A stretch of 13,943 bases of DNA from an uncultured Leucothrix sp. (GTDB lineage Bacteria > Pseudomonadota > Gammaproteobacteria > Thiotrichales > Thiotrichaceae): positions 1 through 13,943 of the forward strand of contig CALAJG010000184.1 in the NCBI GenBank assembly GCA_937923375.1. The letters run 5' to 3'. The notes beneath the pieces are model-generated. The model did no database searches, had not been told where the DNA came from, and saw nothing but the letters and a program-made list of their open reading frames with translations. A program made the position numbers and the translations under genes. Within the stretch, counting starts at the first letter, position 1. Each line of letters begins with the position of its first letter. Shown piece by piece: positions 1-7,179 of the stretch.

Positions 1-593
1 ACCAACGGCAAGATGATATAGGTGAATATCTGCCAATCTTTCACACCTTCTGAGCGTGCAGATTCCATTAACTCATTGGGCAATTGGGCGATGAAGTTGC
101 GCATAAACAGCGTGCAGAACCCAGTTTGAAAGGCTACATGAAAAAGCACTAATCCAAGCGTGGTGTCGTACAAACCCATACCAATAGTCAAATCGCGAAC
201 CGGGATCATCAGGATTTGGAACGGTACAAAGTTACCTGCTATAAATAGCGCGAACAGCAGGGTGTTACCGCGAAATTTGTATTTAGCTAAAGCAAATCCG
301 GCCAAGGTTGCCAGCGTGATACTGCCAATCACCGTTGGTATGGTAATTTTCAAGGTGTTGAGCAAGTATTGCCACATCGGCGTTACTTTGAAAACTTCAC
401 TGTAGTTTTCAATCATGTTCCATGAGGTTGGCATACCCCAATAGTTACCCTGATTAATGTCCTCTATGGAACGAATAGAGGTCAGTGCGACTGCCAATAA
501 TGGCAATAACCATATCAAAAGGGTTACCGGAAGTGCGATGCGGTAACTGATGTTAGCCGTTGTTGAACGGTGTTTTAAGGGGGTTGGAAACAT
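1..593 (-). CDS. Carbohydrate ABC transporter permease, MalG type (3' end beyond window)
   Basis: This is the second inner-membrane permease of a binding-protein-dependent sugar importer of the MalG/UgpE class. The gene reads leftward from an ATG at 593 and runs off the left edge, so about 197 N-terminal residues are visible. A first membrane segment lies near residues 18-38 and further hydrophobic segments follow. The EAA loop that docks on the ATPase is visible at about residues 177-197 (ESARSEG followed downstream by IILPL, a form of EAA---G---------I-LP). The start lies one base after the stop codon of the upstream permease, so the two are co-transcribed and probably translationally coupled. 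Both permeases should pair with the ATPase encoded divergently at 2479-3573. The substrate cannot be read from the sequence. The missing C-terminus is a window-edge effect. Confidence 0.93.
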   Translation of the reverse strand, partial: MFPTPLKHRSTTANISYRIALPVTLLIWLLPLLAVALTSIRSIEDINQGNYWGMPTSWNMIENYSEVFKVTPMWQYLLNTLKITIPTVIGSITLATLAGFALAKYKFRGNTLLFALFIAGNFVPFQILMIPVRDLTIGMGLYDTTLGLVLFHVAFQTGFCTLFMRNFIAQLPNELMESARSEGVKDWQIFTYIILPL

Positions 594-594
594 G

Positions 595-1473
595 TTATCG
601 CTCCTCCGCCTTGAGCATTCTCCAGAGGAAGAAGGCTATATAAATATTCATGATCATAAACAATACAGTGGCAATGGCTGCACCATAGCCCATGCGGAAG
701 TTATTGATACTTTGCTCATACATAAAGTAGGCCAGTACCGAACTGCTGCCGTAAGGTCCACCGTCGGTCATAATGGCGATCAAGTCAAAACTACGCAATG
801 CGCCAATAACAGTCACAACAATTGCAATAAAGGTGGCCGGTCTGAGTTGAGGGAGGATTACGTACCAAAGCATCTTGAAGCCACTAGCGTTATCCAGCCG
901 AGCTGCTTCGATTTGTTCAGGATTAAGGCTGTTGAGTCCGGTTAAATAAAGAATCATACAATAGGCGATTTGTGGCCAGAGGCCTGCGGCTATGATTGCA
1001 TAGGTTACTGTATTTTCCTCGCCCAATAGGGAAAAGGGTTCTATGCCAACAAAGCTCATTAAATGGCCCATCAGTCCAAAGCCTGGATCATAAAACCAGG
1101 CAAAAACTAAACCGACAACAACTTGTGAAATAACAAACGGGAAGAAAAATAATGATTTGGCCAGTCGAACACCAGCGACTTCTTGGTTGAGAAATAGGGC
1201 GATGGCAAGCCCGATCACGGGTGCGAGCATAAAAAATATCAACCAGATGACATTGTTCTTTAGCGAAGTCCAAAAGTTATCATCGTCGAATAATTCGACA
1301 TAGTTATTCCAGCCGACCCAGACTTTGTCTCCCAGACCGTCCCACTCATAGAAGCTCAGCGCAATACTCTGAACAATGGGGTACAAGACATAAATGGCAA
1401 ACATTAGCATTGCAGGCAGCAAGAATAGCCAAGGTGTCATGTTAAAGCGTCGTTGATTTAGCGATAGACTCAT
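595..1473 (-). CDS. Carbohydrate ABC transporter permease, MalF/UgpA type
   Basis: This is the first permease of the sugar importer, 292 residues from the chosen ATG at 1473. About six membrane segments are visible (near residues 13-35, 72-95, 106-127, 157-178, 213-235 and 263-285). The EAA loop at 189-210 begins EAARLDNASG and ends ILPQL, which is typical of sugar permeases. The ATG at 1473 is preceded by GGGAAG at a good distance. The reading frame stays open to a TTG at 1557, but that TTG is the -35 box of the promoter described separately. The longer form would also place the operator inside the coding region, so I reject it. The gene is first in a leftward operon with the MalG-type permease, which starts one base after this stop codon. 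Length and topology are normal for the short MalF-like subfamily. Substrate unknown. Confidence 0.95.
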   Translation of the reverse strand: MSLSLNQRRFNMTPWLFLLPAMLMFAIYVLYPIVQSIALSFYEWDGLGDKVWVGWNNYVELFDDDNFWTSLKNNVIWLIFFMLAPVIGLAIALFLNQEVAGVRLAKSLFFFPFVISQVVVGLVFAWFYDPGFGLMGHLMSFVGIEPFSLLGEENTVTYAIIAAGLWPQIAYCMILYLTGLNSLNPEQIEAARLDNASGFKMLWYVILPQLRPATFIAIVVTVIGALRSFDLIAIMTDGGPYGSSSVLAYFMYEQSINNFRMGYGAAIATVLFMIMNIYIAFFLWRMLKAEER

Positions 1474-1507
1474 TATCAACTTCCCGAAAGTGTTTTCTTT
1501 AAAAATC

Positions 1508-1520
1508 GGAACAATGTTCC
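1508..1520. promoter_or_regulatory. Operator copy 1, probable IclR-family binding site
   Basis: GGAACAATGTTCC is a perfect inverted repeat with 6-base arms (GGAACA/TGTTCC) around one central base. It lies seven bases downstream of the -10 box of the leftward promoter, so it should cover the transcription start, a classic repressor position. The identical 13-mer occurs at 1620-1632, and I found no third copy in the window. Short GGAAC/GTTCC-like palindromes are common operators of IclR-family regulators, and the adjacent gene encodes such a protein. Confidence 0.72.
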
Positions 1521-1527
1521 AAAACGC

Positions 1528-1557
1528 AGTATATGGATTTTTATCAATCGCTGTCAA
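1528..1557 (-). promoter_or_regulatory. Sigma70-like promoter of the leftward permease operon
   Basis: On the minus strand, TTGACA (1557-1552, a perfect -35 box) is followed after 18 bases by TATACT (1533-1528, five of six matches to the -10 consensus). Transcription should start near 1521, just ahead of or inside the GGAACAATGTTCC operator at 1508-1520. The leader before the permease ATG at 1473 would be about 50 bases. Seen by eye; no start site is known. Confidence 0.75.
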
Positions 1558-1570
1558 TCACCTGAATTGC

Positions 1571-1582
1571 AATAATATTATT
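1571..1582. repeat. 12-base AT-only palindrome midway between two divergent promoters
   Basis: AATAATATTATT is a perfect 12-base palindrome. It lies between the two -35 boxes, about 14 bases from the leftward one and 9 from the rightward one. It could act as an UP-element-like AT tract for both promoters or as a site for another protein. In AT-rich intergenic DNA it could also arise by chance. Confidence 0.4.
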
Positions 1583-1591
1583 TGCTAAAAG

Positions 1592-1619
1592 TTGCCTATT
1601 GTTTTTTTATTAAGATAAT
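1592..1619 (+). promoter_or_regulatory. Sigma70-like promoter of the iclR-ATPase operon
   Basis: TTGCCT (1592-1597) is followed after 16 bases by GATAAT (1614-1619), which matches the -10 consensus at five of six bases. The second operator begins at the very next base, so the transcription start near 1626 lies inside it. The regulator is therefore probably autorepressed. The leader to the ATG at 1677 is about 50 bases. Confidence 0.65.
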
Positions 1620-1632
1620 GGAACAATGTTCC
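1620..1632. promoter_or_regulatory. Operator copy 2, probable IclR-family binding site
   Basis: This is an exact second copy of GGAACAATGTTCC in the same orientation, centred 112 bases from copy 1. It abuts the -10 box of the rightward promoter and should cover its start site. Each of the two divergent promoters thus has one identical operator at the same relative position, which points to one repressor acting on both. Confidence 0.72.
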
Positions 1633-1676
1633 GAATTCTATGAGTAGATAATTTAAACCCATAATTTTGAGGTTTC

Positions 1677-2486
1677 ATGGCCAAAGTAAGTGGTATGAAA
1701 GTGGAGAACAGCGGGCTGATACGTGGACTAAATGTCGTATCAGCTATTGCTGAATCCAAAACGCCGCTACGGTTTGCGGATTTGCAAACCAGCCTTGAAG
1801 TTCCCAAGGCGACGTTGCATCGTTTACTGACAAGCCTGCAATTAGAAGGCATGGTTCGCTTCGAGGAAAGTAGTCAAACCTACCGGGTCGGTTATCGACT
1901 ACTTGAATTGGCCAATATGGCCTGGAAGCAGTCAGATGTCAGAGACTTAGCGTATCCGTTTATGTTGGATTTAGCTGAAGTTTCTGGTGAGTCCGTGCAG
2001 CTTGCCGTGTTAGTAGATTCTAATGCGGTGTATTTGTCGCAGGTCGAGTCAGAGCAAAGTATCCGTTACACCGTGAGTGTCGGTGATAAGTCACCCGTCT
2101 ACTGCAGTGGTGTGGGTAAGGCGATGTTAGCCATGTTGCCCACTGACCAACGAGAGGCGTTGATCAAATCACTCGAATTTAAGCGCTATACGCAACAGAC
2201 AATCACCACGCCGGCATTATTAAATCGACAGTTAAATGAAATCAGAAAGAACGACTTTGCAGTAGACAACGAAGAGCATCAGCATGGGGTTTGCTGTGTT
2301 GCTTCTGCAATTGTCGATAGTTTAGGGATGCCGGTGGCGGCAATAAGCGTCACAGCACCCACGTTTAGGGTAACCGAAAGTAACTTTCAGGATTGGGGAA
2401 AACGAGTGGCAAAAGCATCTGCTGCTATCGCTCAACGTTTACAACCTGAAACCACATTGAGTTTAGAGGTGAGCCACAATGGCTGA
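1677..2486 (+). CDS. IclR-family transcriptional regulator of the sugar ABC importer
   Basis: This is a 269-residue DNA-binding repressor or activator of the IclR family. A winged helix-turn-helix occupies about residues 14-70, with the recognition helix near 43-54 (PKATLHRLLTSL). The effector-binding domain spans about 85-255 and contains two familiar family stretches, VYCSGVGKAMLA at 141-152 and VDNEEHQHGVCCVASAI at 196-212. Length is normal for the family. The ATG at 1677 follows a GAGG-containing leader; Met7 at 1695 is a weaker alternative. The last eight bases overlap the start of the ATPase gene, so regulator and ATPase are co-expressed. Two identical 13-base palindromes in the divergent promoter region are the likely binding sites, so autoregulation and control of the leftward permeases are inferred. 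The inducer is unknown, presumably a sugar or sugar breakdown product. Confidence 0.93.
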   Translation: MAKVSGMKVENSGLIRGLNVVSAIAESKTPLRFADLQTSLEVPKATLHRLLTSLQLEGMVRFEESSQTYRVGYRLLELANMAWKQSDVRDLAYPFMLDLAEVSGESVQLAVLVDSNAVYLSQVESEQSIRYTVSVGDKSPVYCSGVGKAMLAMLPTDQREALIKSLEFKRYTQQTITTPALLNRQLNEIRKNDFAVDNEEHQHGVCCVASAIVDSLGMPVAAISVTAPTFRVTESNFQDWGKRVAKASAAIAQRLQPETTLSLEVSHNG

Positions 2487-3573
2487 TGTTAAGTTAAGCA
2501 AATTAGTTAAGGCTTTTGGTAAAGTTGAGATAATTCATGGAATAGATCTGGAAATTACTTCAGGCGAATTTACCGTGTTTGTTGGTCCCTCTGGTTGCGG
2601 AAAGTCAACGTTGTTGAGATTGATCGCAGGTTTAGAAGAAGCGACCGACGGCATCGTTGAGATTGGCGGCAAAGATGTGACTAACGTTGAACCTGCCAAT
2701 CGCGGTATTGCAATGGTGTTTCAATCCTACGCGCTTTATCCTCATATGACGGTAGCCGAAAACCTTGGTTTTGGATTGAAAATGAATGGCGTGGACAAAG
2801 CCGTTATCAACGAAAAAACCAAGCACGCATCAGAAATTCTGCAGCTGGATAAGCTAATGTCGCGCAAGCCAAAAGAATTATCTGGTGGACAGAGGCAACG
2901 GGTGGCGATTGGCCGCGCTATTGTTCGCAATCCAGATGTGTTCCTGTTTGATGAGCCATTATCTAACCTGGATGCGGAACTGCGAGTGGAGATGCGTCTG
3001 GAGATAGGCAAGTTGCATCAGCAGCTGGGCAACACCATGATTTATGTAACCCATGATCAGGTTGAGGCGATGACGATGGCCGATAAAATCGTCGTGCTGA
3101 AAGATGGCTATGTCGAGCAGCATGGTTCGCCACTTGAGTTATACACGCACCCTGATAACTTGTTTGTTGCAGGTTTTATTGGTTCCCCACGAATGAACTT
3201 TATGCCAGTGACCCTAGAATCGAATGGAGCAGACATTACTGTGGTAAAGCTACCGGATGGTCAATCGGTCAATCTTGATTTTGATACCAGTGCAGCCAGT
3301 ATAGGAGACTCTTTGACGCTAGGTCTGCGACCAGAAGATTTATCAGGTTTGGCAGGTGATTTCAGTTTTGAGCTGAAGGTTGCGTTATCCGAGCACTTGG
3401 GAGGTACCTCATTTCTCTACGGTGAATATGGGGATAATGATAATTTTGTAGTAGAGCGCTCAGGAAGTGACAGAACCAAATCAGGTGAAGCGGTTTCGGT
3501 TTTTGTCAGTGCAGGTAGTGCTTATTTGTTTGATAGTAAGGATCAGGCTTTCAGGAGGCGGGTTGAAGTCTGA
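2479..3573 (+). CDS. Sugar ABC transporter ATP-binding protein, MalK/UgpC type
   Basis: This is the cytoplasmic ATPase that powers the sugar importer, 364 residues, the usual length for MalK/UgpC/MsmX proteins. Motifs run in order: Walker A GPSGCGKST at 36-44, Q-loop Gln82, signature LSGGQRQR at 134-141, Walker B VFLFDEP at 154-160, D-loop SNLD at 162-165 and the switch His192. A C-terminal regulatory (TOBE/MOI-like) domain covers about 240-360 and includes LGLRPEDL at 281-288. The ATG at 2479 lies inside the 3' end of the iclR gene (ATGGCTGA is shared), so translation is probably coupled. The cognate permeases are on the other strand at 1-1473. A MalK-type ATPase can serve more than one importer, so exclusive pairing is an inference. 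Confidence 0.95.
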   Translation: MADVKLSKLVKAFGKVEIIHGIDLEITSGEFTVFVGPSGCGKSTLLRLIAGLEEATDGIVEIGGKDVTNVEPANRGIAMVFQSYALYPHMTVAENLGFGLKMNGVDKAVINEKTKHASEILQLDKLMSRKPKELSGGQRQRVAIGRAIVRNPDVFLFDEPLSNLDAELRVEMRLEIGKLHQQLGNTMIYVTHDQVEAMTMADKIVVLKDGYVEQHGSPLELYTHPDNLFVAGFIGSPRMNFMPVTLESNGADITVVKLPDGQSVNLDFDTSAASIGDSLTLGLRPEDLSGLAGDFSFELKVALSEHLGGTSFLYGEYGDNDNFVVERSGSDRTKSGEAVSVFVSAGSAYLFDSKDQAFRRRVEV

Positions 3574-3667
3574 GAAACAATTCAGGAGCGGGGAAACATA
3601 AAATTTAAATCGGTTGTTGAAAATAATCTGCATGTAACGTTGCAGTTAGATCATCGTGTGGTAGTGT

Positions 3668-3696
3668 TTGCTTAGATATGTGCCGTCTGGTAAAAA
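3668..3696 (+). promoter_or_regulatory. Candidate promoter of the LysR-type gene
   Basis: TTGCTT (3668-3673) and TAAAAA (3691-3696) are separated by 17 bases, about 40 bases ahead of the ATG at 3738. Both boxes match the consensus only moderately. The 164-base gap 3574-3737 otherwise holds a weak 5-base inverted repeat (CTGCA/TGCAG at 3628-3645) and a short frame described under findings. I see no convincing terminator for the ATPase gene there. Confidence 0.3.
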
Positions 3697-3737
3697 TGAC
3701 TCGTGCTCGATACTAACAATTCTTAAGATTTACAGCT

Positions 3738-4679
3738 ATGGCCCAACTACCGCCACTTAACTCGCTACGGGTGTTTGAATCCGCCGCTCGCCATCTGAGC
3801 TTCAGCAAGGCTGCAGACGAGCTATTCGTCACCAAAGCAGCAGTGAGTCACCAGATAAAAGCGCTTGAAGATCACTTGGGTTTCTCCTTATTTGAGAGGA
3901 AAAGCCGAGCCATAGAATTAACCGAAGCCGCCAAAGTAGCACTACCTAAGCTGCGTGAAGGCTTTAGTAATCTTTCTGAATCAGTACAGCTAATGCGCCG
4001 CTACACCGAGCATGCCAGCGTCAATGTTTGTATGGCGCCCTCGTTTGCCGCTAAGTGGCTGGTTCCCAGACTACATAGTTTTTCTGGTGCACATCCTGAA
4101 ATTGATATGCAAATCACTGGTGATGATACGCTTATAGGCAGCCGGAACACCTCCGCAAATATGGATGATTGGTTTCGAAACGATAAGATTGACGTGATAA
4201 TACGGTTTGGAAGTGGTAACTATCCAGGGTACCGGGTGGATAAGCTGTTTGATGTGACGGCTGTGCCATTATGTAGTCCCAATCTGCTGACCGAAGGCGA
4301 GCACCCATTAAAGGAACCGGGTGACCTGCGCCACCACACGCTGCTACACGATGATACTGGCTATAGCGGCCGGCCAAGCTGGGCCAGCTGGCTTGCGCTG
4401 GCGGGGGTTGAAGGGATTGATGCTAAGCGTGGTTTGCACTTTAATCATGTGTTGTTAGTTCTAGCTGGAGCTATTGATGAGCAGGGAGTCGGTTTGAGTA
4501 TGGAGCCGCTGGCGCAGAGCGACATTAACGCTGGACGGTTGTGTATTCCATTCGACCTGAAAATGCCGTTGGAAAATTCCTATTACATCATAAGGCCAGA
4601 GCAAGAAAGCAACAATGAGGCAGTAGAGTCCTTTGTATCCTGGATACTTCAGGAAGTTAGCAACGACGCAGCAAAATAA
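3738..4679 (+). CDS. LysR-type transcriptional regulator, GcvA subfamily
   Basis: This is a 313-residue LysR-family regulator. The N-terminal winged helix-turn-helix covers about residues 9-67, and its opening (PPLNSLRVFESAARHLSFSK) is typical of the GcvA group, as is FVTKAAVSHQIKALEDHLG at about 30-48. The C-terminal co-inducer domain follows with GcvA-like stretches such as KWLVPRL and TLLHDD. The ATG at 3738 has no strong ribosome binding site, but it places the helix-turn-helix at the usual distance from the N-terminus. No glycine-cleavage genes or other obvious target genes lie beside it. GcvA-like proteins are a large group with many functions, so the similarity does not identify the regulon. 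It lies 164 bases behind the sugar ATPase on the same strand and converges with the YbbP-like gene. A role in regulating the sugar importer is possible but unsupported. Confidence 0.92.
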   Translation: MAQLPPLNSLRVFESAARHLSFSKAADELFVTKAAVSHQIKALEDHLGFSLFERKSRAIELTEAAKVALPKLREGFSNLSESVQLMRRYTEHASVNVCMAPSFAAKWLVPRLHSFSGAHPEIDMQITGDDTLIGSRNTSANMDDWFRNDKIDVIIRFGSGNYPGYRVDKLFDVTAVPLCSPNLLTEGEHPLKEPGDLRHHTLLHDDTGYSGRPSWASWLALAGVEGIDAKRGLHFNHVLLVLAGAIDEQGVGLSMEPLAQSDINAGRLCIPFDLKMPLENSYYIIRPEQESNNEAVESFVSWILQEVSNDAAK

Positions 4680-4686
4680 TGCTGCG
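4667..4686. terminator. Hairpin across the LysR stop codon, possible terminator
   Basis: CGCAGCA (4667-4673) and TGCTGCG (4680-4686) form a perfect 7-base stem with a 6-base loop that contains the TAA stop of the LysR gene. It sits at the junction of two convergent genes, only 34 bases apart. No clear run of T follows on either strand, so an intrinsic terminator is plausible but not proven. Confidence 0.35.
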
Positions 4687-4713
4687 CCAAAAATCTCTTG
4701 GGATGCGAGTTTG

Positions 4714-7179
4714 CTAAGCTTCATGCTCCTGAAATAACATTGCTGGAGCCACTTGTAATAACGGCCTTAAGTTAATGTAACCTGCGATCCCGACCAATAC
4801 TGCACCACTACCCACGCCTATAAAAATCAAGAAGAAGTTGAACGTGGGTTGCAGATCAAACAAGGAATAGGCAGCAATGTTGCTTGCTAACATGGCGAAA
4901 GTTCCCGCCAACAGCCCTGCAATACCGCCAACCAAAGCAAACTCGGTCAAAATAGTCTTTTTCAGCTGTTTACGACTTGCACCAATGGTTTTAAGAATGG
5001 CTAGCTCACGGCGTCTTTCTGCTCTCTGTGACTGAAGTGCTGCAAATAATACGATGATGCCCGAGATGAGCGTGAAGCCAAAAATTGCTTGAATCGCTAA
5101 AGCGGCCTTGGATATTAAGTCTTTGATTTGCATCATGATAGCGGTAATATCAATGGCACTGACACTAGGATGCTGCTTGACTAGTTGGGGAATTAGTTTG
5201 GTATCTTCTGGTGGCACATACAAACTAGTAATCAAAGTCTGTGGAAGCTTGCTCATTGAGCCGGGTGCAGCCAGAACGAAAAAGTTAGGAGTCAGGTTGT
5301 CCCAGTTTACCCGTCGCACACTGGTAATAGTTTGGGTAGCTTTTTGTCCGGCAATGTCGAAAGTCAGAGTGTCCCCAAGCTTAAGTGCGAAGCGTTCCAT
5401 GACACTTTCTTCAACAGAAAAGCCAGTTTCTCCTTCTTCTTTAAACCATTCACCCTCAAGCATTATGTTCGCTTCGGGGAGTTCCTTAACGGATGACAAG
5501 TTAAATTCGCGCTGTAATAAGCGCTTGCTACGAGGAGATTCATAGTCATCTGGCGTCACGGGCTTTCCCTTAATTTCTACTAAACGACCGCGAATTAATG
5601 GATAAAGCTCTGGGTTGATGTCATTGCTGCTGAGGTAATTCTTGAGCTCGGTCACTTCGGTCGGTTGAATATTGATCAGGAAGTGATTCGGTGCCTTTTC
5701 CGGAATACTGTTTTGCCAGCGATCGAGTAAATCAGTTTGCAAAGCGGTTAGCAGCAGCAGGCTAAACAAACCAATACCAAATACGACAATAAGCAGCTGG
5801 AGGCGTTGCCCTGCATTACTTAATGATCGCAATGTGTATTGGCTGTTTTTGCTGATTCGTTTGAGCAGCCACAGTAGTAATGTAGCAACTAACCAGAAAA
5901 CAATCACGGCAGCTAGCACACCAATGAATATAAATAAGCTTAGTTTTAGGTCGCGGGTTTGCATCCACATTAGCGCGAAGATGCCGACTAAGATGGTGCC
6001 TAATAAGAATTTCCAGAGGCTATTACGTCCAGCGCTTTGTCTTTGGAAAATTTGTACCGGCGCAGTGTTGACCAGTTGCAATAATTGCGGTGTCGAAAAA
6101 CTGAGTACCATGATCCATGCAGTCAGCAGGCCAGTAATCGCCGGAAAAATGCTGGTGCTAGGTAGGTCTTGCTGTAACATGTCACGCAAGAAATAGGCGA
6201 CTGCACCTTGTATGAGAAAGCCGATAAATATGCCCAGCAATGCGGCAGCAGAAGATGTTATGAACAGCTGTCCTAGATAGCGATAAAGAATTTTCCTGCG
6301 TGAAGCACCCATAGTTTTGAGCACGGCAACTGTATGCGTTTCATGGAGGCTAAAGCTGTAGCTGGTGAGTGCTATTGCGGCACCCGCAAGAATAACGCTG
6401 AGTAATGCAGCCGTATTAAGGAAGCGTTGGGCGCGTTGCAGGGCGGTGTTTACAGCTGGTGCGCCGTCATTTAGGGTTTCGAGCCTTTCGCCTGTTTTTA
6501 ATTGGCCCTTCAGCCAATCGCGCATAGCGATGACTTGACTTTCGTCTCCCGCAAATAAAAAGCTGAAACTCGCACGACTACCTGGCGTTAGCAAGCCAGT
6601 TTGCGGAAGGTCAGCTAATGGCATAAGAACCGGGGGAGCGAACTGAAAAACATTGGAGCCTTGATCGGGTGTTTTAATCAGGGCCTTACTCAGTTCGAAT
6701 AGACTGCGGCCAATTCGGACTTCACTGCTTGGTTGAATGTTAAGGGAGGTGAATAGAGAAGGAGCGGCCCAGACCTGTCCCGGCTTTAGTTCACTTATGC
6801 TATCTTTTTTGCCGACCCGTTGCAGCGTTGTATTGGTTTCTATGTTGCCTCGAAGCGGATAGTTTGGACTGACCGCTTTGACCTGAGCCAGCTTGAGACT
6901 TTCACCTACTGAAACCATACTTCTGAAACTAATCATTTCAGCTTGTGAAAGGCCAAGCGTTTCGGCCTGCGATAAATAGGCTTTGTCTAGTGGCCGGGAT
7001 GATCTAACGATCACGTCAGCACCCAACAGTTTAGTTGCCTGCATGGTCATCAAACGTTCCGTACGGTCCGTGAAGAAGTTCACTGAAGTAACGGCTGTGA
7101 CGGAAATAACTAAGGCTAAAAATAACAACCGCATCTCAGCGATGCGCCAAGCTTGACGCCAGGTTTTCAAAAAACTCAT
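4714..7179 (-). CDS. ybbP: FtsX/MacB-type ABC permease, YbbP-like
   Basis: This is a large inner-membrane permease of 821 residues, close to the length of E. coli YbbP. Predicted membrane segments lie near residues 17-36, 257-277, 305-331, 346-366, 388-405, 410-438, 458-480, 694-716, 745-771 and 782-803, ten in all. Two duplicated FtsX-like modules are visible, each with a coupling-helix signature (AVLKTMGASRRK at 285-296 and AILKTIGASRKQ at 727-738). Large periplasmic regions lie at about 37-256 and 481-693. Members of this superfamily act as mechanotransmitters or extract lipids or proteins rather than importing solutes. The exact job of YbbP is not settled. The ATG overlaps the stop codon of the upstream ATPase gene by four bases (ATGA), so the two proteins form one complex. 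The gene converges with the LysR gene. Confidence 0.93.
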   Translation of the reverse strand: MSFLKTWRQAWRIAEMRLLFLALVISVTAVTSVNFFTDRTERLMTMQATKLLGADVIVRSSRPLDKAYLSQAETLGLSQAEMISFRSMVSVGESLKLAQVKAVSPNYPLRGNIETNTTLQRVGKKDSISELKPGQVWAAPSLFTSLNIQPSSEVRIGRSLFELSKALIKTPDQGSNVFQFAPPVLMPLADLPQTGLLTPGSRASFSFLFAGDESQVIAMRDWLKGQLKTGERLETLNDGAPAVNTALQRAQRFLNTAALLSVILAGAAIALTSYSFSLHETHTVAVLKTMGASRRKILYRYLGQLFITSSAAALLGIFIGFLIQGAVAYFLRDMLQQDLPSTSIFPAITGLLTAWIMVLSFSTPQLLQLVNTAPVQIFQRQSAGRNSLWKFLLGTILVGIFALMWMQTRDLKLSLFIFIGVLAAVIVFWLVATLLLWLLKRISKNSQYTLRSLSNAGQRLQLLIVVFGIGLFSLLLLTALQTDLLDRWQNSIPEKAPNHFLINIQPTEVTELKNYLSSNDINPELYPLIRGRLVEIKGKPVTPDDYESPRSKRLLQREFNLSSVKELPEANIMLEGEWFKEEGETGFSVEESVMERFALKLGDTLTFDIAGQKATQTITSVRRVNWDNLTPNFFVLAAPGSMSKLPQTLITSLYVPPEDTKLIPQLVKQHPSVSAIDITAIMMQIKDLISKAALAIQAIFGFTLISGIIVLFAALQSQRAERRRELAILKTIGASRKQLKKTILTEFALVGGIAGLLAGTFAMLASNIAAYSLFDLQPTFNFFLIFIGVGSGAVLVGIAGYINLRPLLQVAPAMLFQEHEA

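Noticed and set aside
550..945. 131-residue open frame on the plus strand
   Set aside because: It lies antisense to the two permease genes, has no recognisable domain or good start site, and the opposite strand encodes clearly conserved proteins.
3628..3645. CTGCA/TGCAG inverted repeat as a terminator of the ATPase gene
   Set aside because: The stem is only 5 bases with an 8-base loop and no T-run follows; such repeats occur by chance.
3738..4679. Naming the LysR-type gene gcvA
   Set aside because: The protein resembles GcvA, but no glycine-cleavage genes are nearby and many paralogues of this subfamily have other targets.
5108..5545. 145-residue open frame on the plus strand inside the YbbP-like gene
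   Set aside because: It is a shadow of a strongly coding opposite strand; its composition is not protein-like and no ribosome binding site precedes it.
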